Shown here piece by piece: positions 1 through 7,245 of a stretch of 23,563 bases of DNA. The first letter of the stretch is position 1; each line of letters opens with the position of its first letter. This stretch comes from Candidatus Sigynarchaeota archaeon (GTDB lineage Archaea; Asgardarchaeota; Lokiarchaeia; Sigynarchaeales; Sigynarchaeaceae). The DNA lies in contig JAUQYW010000007.1 in NCBI GenBank assembly GCA_030587525.1, forward strand, positions 1 to 23,563. Reading direction: 5' to 3'. A program made the translations under genes and the position numbers. The notes under the pieces were generated by a model. The model saw nothing but the letters and a program-made list of their open reading frames with translations, was not told the DNA's origin and made no database searches.

Positions 1-148
1 CGATATTTTGCTTGATATATTCCAGTTTCGTGGTGCTATAATCCGGGATCCCGCTAAGATGAATCGGGATGCGATCGGGTGTTTCAGACCGGTTGATGAT
101 GGCCTCGAATCTCTCGGTCGCTGTCATTCGGTCGGTTTCAAGTATCAT
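1..148 (-). CDS. Uroporphyrinogen decarboxylase-like protein, N-terminal fragment (runs off window start)
   Basis: The minus strand is open from an ATG at 148 to the window edge, giving 49 residues. Residues 8-26 read MTATERFEAIINRSETPDR and are followed by IPIHLSG. This matches the usual opening of the UroD/MtaA/CmuA superfamily (short helix, then a PDR(I/V)P turn into the first barrel strand). Members are either uroporphyrinogen decarboxylases or corrinoid-linked methyltransferases; a stand-alone copy beside a glycoside hydrolase suggests the methyltransferase-like branch, but this is inference. The ATG lies 9 bases after the GH16 stop codon, with GGTGA just upstream, so the two genes are probably cotranscribed. 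A second ATG seven codons in could also be the start. The catalytic region is outside the window. Confidence 0.6.
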   Translation of the reverse strand, partial: MILETDRMTATERFEAIINRSETPDRIPIHLSGIPDYSTTKLEYIKQNI

Positions 149-157
149 AGATTTCAC

Positions 158-1123
158 CTAGGTAGTGTTGATCTGCCAGACCCGAACCCAATCGACATCG
201 TAATAGGCTGGCCAGACCGTGAAGTTATCCGGTGCACTGGCCCAGCCGGCCACGGCGAGGTTGATGATGATATATTGTGCTTTTAGCTGGGCGATGGCCG
301 ATGCATTCGTGTAAGACCACATCATGTAATTGTCATAATACCAGGTAAGATATTGAGGAGACCATTCTAGTCCATAAATATGGAACTCTTTCGAGAGATC
401 GGGTAACATCCTGAACGCCTGACCGCTCATTTTATGGCCTGTCCCGTTCTCATACCAATGGAACGTGGTATGCAACGTGGTTGGTTCATTTGAAATCCAC
501 TCGTGGATGTCGATCTCGGGGGGCCATTCGCCGGCCACGTTCAACGTCCAGAATGCAGGCCAGAAGCCGCTCGGTCCCTCGGGAAATTTCATGCGCGCCT
601 CGAAATATCCATATTTTGCGGAAAACTTTCCCCGCGTGTTGATCGCTCCTGCCGTGTAATTGTAAGAACGCCATCCCCATGGAGATTCTTCAGGGGCAGG
701 TGCGAGTGGATGACGACGGTTCTCACCTTTGATGCGGAGCATGCCTTGCTCTAGAAGAACATTTTCCTCGGCCATATATGCCTCGTGGTTTTGCGTGTGT
801 CCTCCATGAGGCCAATCGGTGGGATAATTGTAATTCCACTTGGAGAGATTCAGATCGTTGCCGTCAAACTCGTCGCTAAAAATCAAGGTCCATTGGTTTG
901 GAGATCGAATGTGATTAGGCATATTAATGAAAAAAGGCGGAATAATCCCGATCACCATGAGCGTGGAGATTGCTCCGGAGGCGAATAAAAATACAGAAGC
1001 AATTACGCCAAGTTTGGGCTTGAAACCGAGGAGATTCCTTTTGCGTGGCACGAGTTTCACGCTATAATGTTCATCGCTCGAAAATATAACCTTGCAGCTT
1101 TTCTCGTGAGGTGGAACGCTCAC
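158..1123 (-). CDS. Membrane-anchored GH16 family glycoside hydrolase
   Basis: A 321-residue protein likely to hydrolyse beta-1,3 or mixed-linkage glucans or related galactans outside the cell. A charged N-terminus is followed by a hydrophobic segment (about residues 37-66) acting as signal anchor, so the enzyme faces outward. The GH16 lectin-like fold begins near residue 78 (LIFSDEFDG, the usual entry strand). The catalytic motif EIDIHE lies at 203-208, giving Glu203 nucleophile, Asp205 and Glu208 acid/base. GYFEARMKFP before it and YYDVDWVRVWQ at the end are also typical. Several N-x-S/T sequons fit an exported glycoprotein. The start is GTG at 1123; an in-frame stop lies seven codons upstream and there is no ATG between. 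A T8 tract at 1165-1172 separates it from the small gene upstream. The substrate cannot be told from the sequence. Confidence 0.9.
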   Translation of the reverse strand: MSVPPHEKSCKVIFSSDEHYSVKLVPRKRNLLGFKPKLGVIASVFLFASGAISTLMVIGIIPPFFINMPNHIRSPNQWTLIFSDEFDGNDLNLSKWNYNYPTDWPHGGHTQNHEAYMAEENVLLEQGMLRIKGENRRHPLAPAPEESPWGWRSYNYTAGAINTRGKFSAKYGYFEARMKFPEGPSGFWPAFWTLNVAGEWPPEIDIHEWISNEPTTLHTTFHWYENGTGHKMSGQAFRMLPDLSKEFHIYGLEWSPQYLTWYYDNYMMWSYTNASAIAQLKAQYIIINLAVAGWASAPDNFTVWPAYYDVDWVRVWQINTT

Positions 1124-1164
1124 TATCGAGTCAAAAACTAATCAATACGCCGTGGGATGCCTTG

Positions 1165-1172
1165 AAAAAAAA
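1165..1172 (-). terminator. Oligo-T terminator after the 77-aa gene
   Basis: Eight consecutive T on the minus strand, 23 bases after the stop of the small gene at 1195 and before the GH16 start. This is the usual archaeal release signal. No strong hairpin precedes it. Confidence 0.5.
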
Positions 1173-1194
1173 CCCGGCTTGCAATCTTGCTTGA

Positions 1195-1428
1195 TTATGA
1201 TTTATATTTCTTTAATTGCGAAGCATCGTCGTGTTTTTCGATGTTCGCTTCAACCTTCATAGCATTCCGGTAGAATGTCTTCGATGCTTCGAGCTGGCGC
1301 ACCGCATTCTCCCGTGATTTGCGCAGCGATTCAATATTGAACGCGATGGGGTTTTTCTCCGCAATCTTGAGCATTGCATCGATGGACTCAATTATCTTCA
1401 CGATGCTGGCAATATTTGATTCGACCAT
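1195..1428 (-). CDS. Small helical protein, paralogue of the next upstream small gene
   Basis: A 77-residue protein with no family I recognise. It is predicted all-helical, soluble and charged, with no Cys, membrane segment or nucleic-acid-binding motif. Residues about 10-48 align with the 83-residue product at 1541-1792: both have I-x-S-I then AEK(N/H)P, then L-x-K-x-R with A-x-R and L spaced alike, then a Tyr-Arg pair, with one single-residue gap. That similarity on the same strand argues both are real coding genes. A TATA-like box lies 77 bases before the ATG, and a T8 tract follows the stop. The fold is probably a two-helix hairpin; function unknown. Confidence 0.6.
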   Translation of the reverse strand: MVESNIASIVKIIESIDAMLKIAEKNPIAFNIESLRKSRENAVRQLEASKTFYRNAMKVEANIEKHDDASQLKKYKS

Positions 1429-1503
1429 TGTGCTACATTCCTGAGTGGTATATCATTTTGTTTTTCTCGGAACGCTGTCCTCATCGATTTCCTGACCGAT
1501 GGA

Positions 1504-1515
1504 ATATTTATAAAT
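1504..1515 (-). promoter_or_regulatory. TATA box for the 77-aa gene
   Basis: Minus-strand ATTTATAAATAT, ending 76 bases before the ATG at 1428. Transcription would start about 25 bases downstream, leaving a leader of roughly 50 bases. The element is nearly palindromic, but no plus-strand gene lies near enough to use it. Confidence 0.5.
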
Positions 1516-1540
1516 CCCGATACCTCGCCGTTCCATGTCC

Positions 1541-1792
1541 TCAACCCAGCTCGTGAAACTTAAGCTGGGAAATGCTCAACGGGCGAGCTTGGATCTCGAT
1601 TGGCTTACTTTCGGTAACCTTGCGATACTCTTTTATTTCATCGCAAAGTATGCGCCGCGCGGCGTTTCGTGCTTTCTCCAGCGCGACCACGTCGAGGGAC
1701 GGATGTTTCTCCGCAACGCTCAAGATGTTCTCGATGGAACTGATGAATACCATTCGATTCGCTATAGCCTCTCCATCAGTCGAGTGCATCAT
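1541..1792 (-). CDS. Small helical protein, paralogue of the neighbouring small gene
   Basis: An 83-residue protein of unrecognised family, predicted as two amphipathic helices. Residues about 16-53 align with the 77-residue protein downstream (shared SI, L, AEK-P, L-K-R, A-R, L and YR positions). The start at 1792 is a double ATG; GAGGAAAGG ends 8 bases upstream and is a convincing ribosome binding site. A TATA-like box lies 79 bases upstream. A 145-codon open frame runs antisense across it (1535-1972), but it lacks both a paralogue and a sensible start context. The pair looks like a local duplication followed by divergence. Function unknown. Confidence 0.6.
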   Translation of the reverse strand: MMHSTDGEAIANRMVFISSIENILSVAEKHPSLDVVALEKARNAARRILCDEIKEYRKVTESKPIEIQARPLSISQLKFHELG

Positions 1793-2200
1793 TTTAAAAT
1801 CCTTTCCTCAACGGCCTTCCACGTCGGAGTCTCGAACCACGTACGGATTGATTTGACCTTGCGCAGCACGTTATTTAAACAATTTGCGTCGAGTCATTGC
1901 CACGAAAACTTGCACATGACACCAGCACCATTCTTAATGGCGACAAAACGTATCTATCATGTTGTTAAATGAATATTTCTATTTTCCTAAACACCTTTCA
2001 TATTAATTTGAAATAATTATAATCGTAGCATCTATTGGTAATTTTTAAATAAACAAATGGTACATCCATTCAATTTTCAGCTAATTAGCCGACGAAGGAG
2101 TTTTTTTGTACGACACATTCTTAGAAATATCAGAATCTCGAAAAAAAGGTCTCTTTCAAGTTTCTCTCCAATTCCATCGAACATCGGTGATATCTGAAGT
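1793..2200. other. 408-base intergenic region between divergent genes
   Basis: AT-rich, with no convincing gene. It holds the ribosome binding site (1801-1810) and TATA box (1871-1880) of the minus-strand small gene, a plus-strand TTTTTAAATA element near 2044-2053 that could serve the fucosidase with a leader of about 120 bases, and a T7 run at 2101-2107 directly after GAAGGAG. I see no RNA gene or repeat. Confidence 0.4.
1871..1880 (-). promoter_or_regulatory. TATA box for the 83-aa gene
   Basis: Minus-strand GTTTAAATAA, 79 bases before the ATG at 1792. This is nearly the same spacing as at the paralogous small gene, which suggests the promoter was duplicated with the gene. Confidence 0.45.
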
Positions 2201-3661
2201 ATGACGAACTATGTATATGATAAGAATAATATTAGCAATCACGCGCTCCCCTCGTGGTTCGACGACGCCAAGCTGGGCATCTTCATCCACTGGGGCTTGT
2301 TCTCCGTCCCCGCGTTCGCGCCCATCGAAGGCAAGGATATGAATGAGATGCTTTCAGAGCACGGCGGCGAGTACCATTTTGCGCACAATCCGTATGCCGA
2401 GTGGTATCTAAATTCCTTGCGGATCACCGGTAGTCAGACCCATGCATATCACGAAAAACATTATGGAAATAAGGCCTACGAGGATTTCGCAAAGGATTTT
2501 AACGAAGCAATGCAAAAGTGGGATCCATCCATGTGGGCGGATTTGTTCAAGAAAGCAGGAGCCCGCTATGCCGTTCTCGTCACGAAGCACCACGACGGCT
2601 TCACGCTCTGGCCAAGTGCTTATCCAAACCCGCGCAAGCCAGGGTACCACGCATCGAGGGACGTGCCTGGCGAATTAGCTGCCGCTGTTCGCAAGCAAGG
2701 GCTCAAGATGGGCTTGTATTACTCGGGCAAGCTAGATTGGACCTTCACGAGCGGGCCGATCCACGACGTTGCGTCTATGCTTGCCAACGGCTCGATCGAA
2801 AAGGAATACGTTGATTATGCCAATCATCACTGGCACGAGCTCATCGATAAATACCAGCCGGACATCTTGTGGAACGATATCGGTTATCCCGCGGGCACGG
2901 ACGTGAACGAAATCTTTGGGTATTATTATTCCAAGCATCCCGGCGGAGTCATCAACGATAGATTCATTCAAATTCCCAAATCCGCGAGCAACTTGGGAAA
3001 ACACAAGTTCATCAGTCGCTTCGTGAACTTCGTTGCAGGATTTTATCTCAAGAGCGGAAAGGAACCGCGGCCGAAAATCCACCACGATTTCACGACGCCC
3101 GAATACAAGGTCTATGACCACATCATCGACAAGAAATGGGAATGCACTCGAGGGATCGGGCTTTCCTTCGGCTTCAACCAATACGAGACCGAGAAGGACT
3201 ACTTGTCGCTCGATGCATTGGTCCACTTGTTCGTCGATATCGTGAGCAAGAACGGAAACTTGTTGCTCAACGTTGGCCCCATGGCCGATGGCACGATTCC
3301 CGATATCCAAGTCCAGCGGCTCCTCGGGCTCGGCGCTTGGCTGGACACCAACGGCGAAGCCATCTACGGCTCGCGGCCGTGGACGCGGGCATCAGCGAGC
3401 ACCGAGAATGGCATGCAAGTCCGGTTCACGAAAAAAGGCACCGATCTCTTCGCGATCCTGCTCACGCCATCGAGTGCCGCTCCATCAGTGAAGGAAATAA
3501 GGATCGAGTCTCTGGACATTCCCGCGAGCTCGCCCGTGCAGCTGCTCGGCATGCAAAGCGATTTAGCCTGGAAGAAGGAAGGAACTGCAATCGTGATCAC
3601 GCTAGACAAGGCACTTCCCGCGTCACCCGCGCACTGTTTCAAGATCCCGGGCGCTGCATGA
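2201..3661 (+). CDS. GH29 alpha-L-fucosidase
   Basis: A 486-residue retaining fucosidase releasing alpha-linked L-fucose from glycans. Family signatures occur in order: WFDDAKLGIFIHWG at 19-32, KHHDGF at 129-134, and ILWNDIGYP at 222-230, where Asp226 corresponds to the catalytic nucleophile of characterised GH29 enzymes. NLLLNVGPMADG at 353-364 closes the barrel and GEAIYGSRPW at 385-394 leads into the C-terminal beta-sandwich. Length is normal. There is no signal peptide, so it probably acts in the cytoplasm on imported oligosaccharides. The gene is monocistronic: 408 bases of intergenic DNA precede it and a hairpin/T-tract follows. The acid/base residue is not conserved well enough in GH29 to place by eye. 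Confidence 0.95.
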   Translation: MTNYVYDKNNISNHALPSWFDDAKLGIFIHWGLFSVPAFAPIEGKDMNEMLSEHGGEYHFAHNPYAEWYLNSLRITGSQTHAYHEKHYGNKAYEDFAKDFNEAMQKWDPSMWADLFKKAGARYAVLVTKHHDGFTLWPSAYPNPRKPGYHASRDVPGELAAAVRKQGLKMGLYYSGKLDWTFTSGPIHDVASMLANGSIEKEYVDYANHHWHELIDKYQPDILWNDIGYPAGTDVNEIFGYYYSKHPGGVINDRFIQIPKSASNLGKHKFISRFVNFVAGFYLKSGKEPRPKIHHDFTTPEYKVYDHIIDKKWECTRGIGLSFGFNQYETEKDYLSLDALVHLFVDIVSKNGNLLLNVGPMADGTIPDIQVQRLLGLGAWLDTNGEAIYGSRPWTRASASTENGMQVRFTKKGTDLFAILLTPSSAAPSVKEIRIESLDIPASSPVQLLGMQSDLAWKKEGTAIVITLDKALPASPAHCFKIPGAA

Positions 3662-3684
3662 ACTTGCCAGCACCTTCTTATATT

Positions 3685-3705
3685 GGATAACCCGTTATCC
3701 TTTTT
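3685..3705 (+). terminator. Hairpin plus oligo-T terminator after the fucosidase
   Basis: GGATAACCCGTTATCC is a perfect inverted repeat (six-base stem closing on CCCG) followed at once by TTTTTCTT, 24 bases after the fucosidase stop. It looks like a bacterial-style intrinsic terminator, which is less usual in archaea where T-tracts alone are typical. Confidence 0.65.
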
Positions 3706-3766
3706 CTTGAATGTTCCATAACCGAAACCTCCATTGTTTCGAGATGGCTAGGTAAATCGACGTATC

Positions 3767-4336
3767 ATGAATCAGCAGAATAATCGATTACCACCTGGGC
3801 AGCGTAAGACCGATCGTTTTCCCGTACTCCAGCATGGTTTGATATTGCGGATTGATCGATCCAAGTATAAGCTCAGAATCGAGGGTCTAGTCGAAAAACC
3901 GGTGGAACTCACGTTGGACGAGCTGAAGAACCTGAAGAAACTTGACGAGACCGTCGACATCCACTGTGTAACCTCGTGGAGTAAGTTCGATACGAAATGG
4001 GCTGGCCTGCCATTCAAGGAATTGATGGGCATCGTGAAACCGAAGCCAAACGCCAAGTTCGTGATCATGCATTGCGCGGACGGCGGGTTCACAACGAGCC
4101 TTCCGCTCCAAGCTATGATGGATGACGACGTGCTGGTGGCTTATGAATACGAAGGGAAGCCCATTTCCGACGATCATGGCGGCCCCGTGCGCACGATCGT
4201 CCCGAAACGGTACTTCTATAAGTCCGCGAAGTGGCTCGTGCGGCTCGAGCTCGTGGAAGAAGACGAGCCCGGGTACTGGGAGCGCGGCGGTTATTCGAAT
4301 TCCGCGGATCCCTGGAAAGAAGAGCGGTACGCGTGA
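3767..4336 (+). CDS. Cytoplasmic sulfite-oxidase-fold molybdopterin oxidoreductase
   Basis: A 189-residue protein made almost only of the molybdopterin-binding domain of the sulfite oxidase/YedY (MsrP) family. DIHCVTSWS at 64-72 holds the cofactor-ligating Cys67, followed by WAGLPFKELM. GGPVRTIVPKRYFYKSAKW near 142-160 and PGYWERGGY near 168-176 are also hallmarks of the fold. It has neither the Tat signal peptide of bacterial YedY nor the heme or dimerisation domains of eukaryotic sulfite oxidase, so it is likely a stand-alone cytoplasmic enzyme. Substrate and redox partner are unknown; no membrane or heme partner lies next door. Flanking T-rich terminators make it monocistronic. Family assignment is firm, the reaction is not. 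Confidence 0.9.
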   Translation: MNQQNNRLPPGQRKTDRFPVLQHGLILRIDRSKYKLRIEGLVEKPVELTLDELKNLKKLDETVDIHCVTSWSKFDTKWAGLPFKELMGIVKPKPNAKFVIMHCADGGFTTSLPLQAMMDDDVLVAYEYEGKPISDDHGGPVRTIVPKRYFYKSAKWLVRLELVEEDEPGYWERGGYSNSADPWKEERYA

Positions 4337-4343
4337 ACGACAC

Positions 4344-4350
4344 ATATTTA
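4344..4350 (+). promoter_or_regulatory. TATA-like box before the zinc-ribbon membrane protein
   Basis: ATATTTA in ACATATTTAACC, 55-60 bases before the downstream ATG, giving a predicted leader of about 30 bases. It lies between the previous stop codon and that gene's T-tract. Confidence 0.35.
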
Positions 4351-4356
4351 ACCCGG

Positions 4357-4364
4357 TTTTTTCT
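4357..4364 (+). terminator. T-tract after the molybdoenzyme gene
   Basis: Six T, then C and T, 21 bases after the stop codon at 4336. No clear hairpin. Confidence 0.4.
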
Positions 4365-4404
4365 TATACCTTTGTAGAGTCATGCACGTTTTTTTCAAGG
4401 CGGA

Positions 4405-5286
4405 ATGCTCATGGCAACACAAGACCCATACTGGAGAATTGGCAAGAAAATTCAGAATCTCATGTATTTTTACATCTTCAGCCTCATTGGTTACTTGATT
4501 TACACCTGGATCGGTTTTGTTTTGATGCTCCTCTACTTGATCATAATCATTTTACTCGCGATTGACATCAAGAATGCCGCAGCGGTATATTCCGATGCTT
4601 CGCTTGGAAAAGCATGGATTTTCCTCCTGGCAGGATCGATCACGTGCATTGCATTCATGATCGTGTTCCAAGTCATTCCCGTCGAATTTGACGCGGAATA
4701 TGTCTTAAACGTGCTGAACACGGTTTCGGATCCTATGGTAGCATTGGACATGGTGGCACCATACATCGCGAGCCCCTTGGGCATCATGGTCACATTGTTG
4801 GCCCCGGAGCTCGTGATCCCGCCGGTCCTTTATGTCCTTGCATGGAATCAAGTCAACCAGCACGTTTCCAAGCTCGATGATATGAAAAAGCACATCGCTC
4901 TCGAGGGATTACATAAAATCCTTGTCGGCCAAAAGGCATTCTTCGCCGCGGGAGCTGCCTTGGCAGGTTGCTTGGCAATAATATATGGGGTATTCCAGAG
5001 CATCGCGATTACTCCCGGTCCAATAAGCTATGGAACGCTCGCCCCGCTCGGGCTCGCCGGCATTTTGGCCCTTTTCGGGATCATCGTAGTGATCGTGGCC
5101 TTTTTTTACTTGATGTTTGGATATTACGGCGCTGGAAGCGGGATCTGCACGCTCAAGAGCGGGCAAGTCCAAGGCGAACGGGCACTTCGTGAGCAGCAAC
5201 GCCCCCGGTGCGCTGCATGTGGCAATCCGGTTCCGACAGAACCAAGCATCAAGTTCTGCCCTGTCTGTGGTGCGAAGCTCGATTAA
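4405..5286 (+). CDS. Polytopic membrane protein with C-terminal zinc ribbon (DUF996-like architecture)
   Basis: A 293-residue membrane protein with about five hydrophobic segments (near residues 20-53, 70-92, 119-148, 178-201 and 211-242). A cytoplasmic tail ends in a zinc ribbon: CAAC at 269-272 and CPVC at 285-288. The layout resembles archaeal membrane families such as DUF996 or DUF973, but I cannot confirm membership. Zinc ribbons at the end of archaeal membrane proteins are common and their role is unknown. Two starts are possible: ATG at 4405, and ATG at 4411, which sits at better distance from a GGCGGA element at 4399-4404. The gene is monocistronic with its own TATA-like box and terminator. 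Confidence 0.8.
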   Translation: MLMATQDPYWRIGKKIQNLMYFYIFSLIGYLIYTWIGFVLMLLYLIIIILLAIDIKNAAAVYSDASLGKAWIFLLAGSITCIAFMIVFQVIPVEFDAEYVLNVLNTVSDPMVALDMVAPYIASPLGIMVTLLAPELVIPPVLYVLAWNQVNQHVSKLDDMKKHIALEGLHKILVGQKAFFAAGAALAGCLAIIYGVFQSIAITPGPISYGTLAPLGLAGILALFGIIVVIVAFFYLMFGYYGAGSGICTLKSGQVQGERALREQQRPRCAACGNPVPTEPSIKFCPVCGAKLD

Positions 5287-5318
5287 CCAGAAATTATGAA
5301 ATCAGTGGAAGACATCTC

Positions 5319-5325
5319 TTTTTTT
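5319..5325 (+). terminator. T7 terminator
   Basis: Seven T after GACATCTC, about 33 bases past the stop codon of the zinc-ribbon membrane protein. Confidence 0.45.
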
Positions 5326-5379
5326 CCGAAAATTATCTTAGTCCTAAGTCCATCATAAGGTAGAATTATTCTGTGCCAC

Positions 5380-5390
5380 TATTTTTAAAT
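5380..5390 (+). promoter_or_regulatory. TATA box of the ThDP enzyme gene
   Basis: TATTTTTAAAT on the plus strand, about 60 bases before ATG 5449, implying a leader of some 35 bases. Confidence 0.45.
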
Positions 5391-5448
5391 GGACCTTAAA
5401 CGTTTAATTGTACCGCGGGGAAATGGATAACAACGCGGCAGATACAAG

Positions 5449-7191
5449 ATGGTACTGATGAGCGAAGAGAAAACGGCAGATCAAGGGTTTCACGGGGGCG
5501 ATGCGCTGGTCCAGGCATTGCACGCGGAAGGCATCGATTACGTTTTTGGCATTCCGGGCGGCGAGTTCTTGCCATTTTTGGAAGCCCTTGATCGTTGGGG
5601 ACTTAAAAACGATATGCACTATGTGAACGTGCGTCATGAGGTCGGAGCTGCGCATATGGCTGATGCTTACGCGAGGGTTACGGGAAAGCCCGCAGTCTGT
5701 TGTGGTACCGTTGGGCCCGGGTTTCTGAACTTGATTCCTGGTATTGTTGCGGCAGCTTGGGACAACATACCTATGGTCGTTATCCACCCGCAGCAAAGCC
5801 CCAAGTTCGAGGATATGCATCGATTTCAAGGTGGTCTTGACCAGCTGAGCATGCTCAAGCAAGTCGTGAAATATCAAAAGGCCGTGGTCGACCCAAACCG
5901 GATCGTCGGTGCCGTGCAGAAAGCTTTCAAGGAGCTTGCATCTGGGAGGCCAGGTCCTGTCCAGCTCGAGTTCCGGGAGGATGCACTCTACAGCGCGGTC
6001 GAGGATTATGGCATGAAGATTCTCAAGCCAGCACAATACCGTGCCATGCTACCACCTGCGGGTAATCCGGAAGCAGTCAAGATCGCTTGTGATCTCTTGC
6101 TGAAAGCCCAAAAGCCACTCATCGTGTCTGGTGGGGGCGTAACGTCGTCGAACTCGTGGGATAAACTTCGCAAGTTATCCATCACCCACGGAATACCGTG
6201 CATCACGACCGAAATGGGAACAGGCACCATGTCGTCGAACCACGAGACATACATTGGCACCACGATTAGCTCAGGCGGCGTGCAAAAAGCAGCACGCGAG
6301 TGCGATTTCATACTATTACTTGGTACCAAATTTGGCTTTGATTTAGCATATGGGAAGGCGCCGATCTGGAACGCGGATGCCCGGATCGTGCAAGTCGACA
6401 TTGATCCGTTTATGATAGGCAAAAACAGTCCAGTGGATCTCGGGATTCTCGCTGATGTTGGTGTCGTGCTCGACCAGCTCAATGGAGAATTGGACAAGCG
6501 GGCTGTGAAGGTGATTTCCGCGCCGGATTGGTTACCTGCCCTCAAGAAAGAGCGGGATCTTGCGATCCAGACTCTCAAGGCAAAGTTTGAATCGATCAAG
6601 ACACCTATTGAACCTCATCGCCTCATCGCCGACTTGACCAGTTTTATGAATCCGGATGACATATTGTGCGTTGACGGGGGTGATATCGCCGTGCTCGTGC
6701 TAAATGACATCGACATGATTAAACCTCGCGAGGCGAGAACCGTGATGCGGTCCTCGGCCCTCGGGCAACTCGGCACGTGCATTCCCCATGCGATTGGCGC
6801 CAAACTCGCCAAGCCGGACAAGCGCGTGTTCGGGATAACCGGCGATGGCTCTTTCTTGTTCAACGTGCAAGAGCTCGACACAGCAATGAAGTATATCATT
6901 CCATTCGTTGTTGTCATCGCGGACAATTGCAAGTGGGGAATGATGGCTAATCGGGAGAAAGTAGAATTCAAAAAACGGGATCCATTCTGCGTCGACTTAT
7001 GCAGCGATTACGTGAGCATCGCGAAGGGGTTTGGTTGCTACGCTGAACGGGTCGAGGACCCGGCGCAAATCAAGCCCGCGCTGCAGCGTGCCGTGGATTC
7101 CATGCTGCCCGCGGTCTTACAAGTGCCTATCAAGTTCGTGACACCGCCAGGGACAACCATCTTGCAATCATTTAAAAATCTCAAGTTTTAA
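5449..7191 (+). CDS. Thiamine-diphosphate-dependent enzyme, acetolactate synthase/decarboxylase superfamily
   Basis: A 580-residue enzyme with the three-domain layout of acetolactate synthase, glyoxylate carboligase and 2-oxoacid decarboxylases. The N-terminal Pyr domain carries the cofactor-activating Glu64 in NVRHEVGAAHMADAYAR. The central domain (about 200-350) is Rossmann-like. The C-terminal PP domain has the ThDP/Mg motif GDGSF at 465-469 ending in ADNCKWGMM at 491-499. The small regulatory subunit (ilvN type) of acetolactate synthase is not next to it, and no other branched-chain gene is nearby, so a catabolic lyase or decarboxylase is as likely as acetolactate synthesis. ATG 5449 is followed by another ATG three codons later. 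Own TATA box and a T-tract downstream indicate a monocistronic unit. Confidence 0.9.
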   Translation: MVLMSEEKTADQGFHGGDALVQALHAEGIDYVFGIPGGEFLPFLEALDRWGLKNDMHYVNVRHEVGAAHMADAYARVTGKPAVCCGTVGPGFLNLIPGIVAAAWDNIPMVVIHPQQSPKFEDMHRFQGGLDQLSMLKQVVKYQKAVVDPNRIVGAVQKAFKELASGRPGPVQLEFREDALYSAVEDYGMKILKPAQYRAMLPPAGNPEAVKIACDLLLKAQKPLIVSGGGVTSSNSWDKLRKLSITHGIPCITTEMGTGTMSSNHETYIGTTISSGGVQKAARECDFILLLGTKFGFDLAYGKAPIWNADARIVQVDIDPFMIGKNSPVDLGILADVGVVLDQLNGELDKRAVKVISAPDWLPALKKERDLAIQTLKAKFESIKTPIEPHRLIADLTSFMNPDDILCVDGGDIAVLVLNDIDMIKPREARTVMRSSALGQLGTCIPHAIGAKLAKPDKRVFGITGDGSFLFNVQELDTAMKYIIPFVVVIADNCKWGMMANREKVEFKKRDPFCVDLCSDYVSIAKGFGCYAERVEDPAQIKPALQRAVDSMLPAVLQVPIKFVTPPGTTILQSFKNLKF

Positions 7192-7193
7192 TA

Positions 7194-7200
7194 TTTTTTT
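7194..7200 (+). terminator. T7 terminator between convergent genes
   Basis: A T7 run immediately after the ThDP enzyme stop, in the 54-base gap before the oppositely oriented phosphoesterase gene. The short inverted repeat CAA-CTTTG-TTG just beyond may help termination from the other side. Confidence 0.4.
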
Positions 7201-7245
7201 ATAAACAACTTTGTTGATTCCAAGAAGAAAGGAAAATGAAATCCT

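Noticed and set aside
1535..1972. 145-codon plus-strand open frame over the small minus-strand gene
   Set aside because: It has no recognisable motif, poor composition for a protein and no promoter or ribosome binding site, and is antisense to a frame supported by a paralogue and a good ribosome binding site.
2732..3310. 192-codon minus-strand open frame within the fucosidase
   Set aside because: It is wholly antisense to a firmly identified GH29 gene and has no family features; a by-product of GC-rich codons.
5449..7191. Calling the ThDP enzyme acetolactate synthase (ilvB)
   Set aside because: No regulatory-subunit gene or branched-chain pathway gene is nearby, and superfamily motifs alone do not separate it from other ThDP lyases and decarboxylases.
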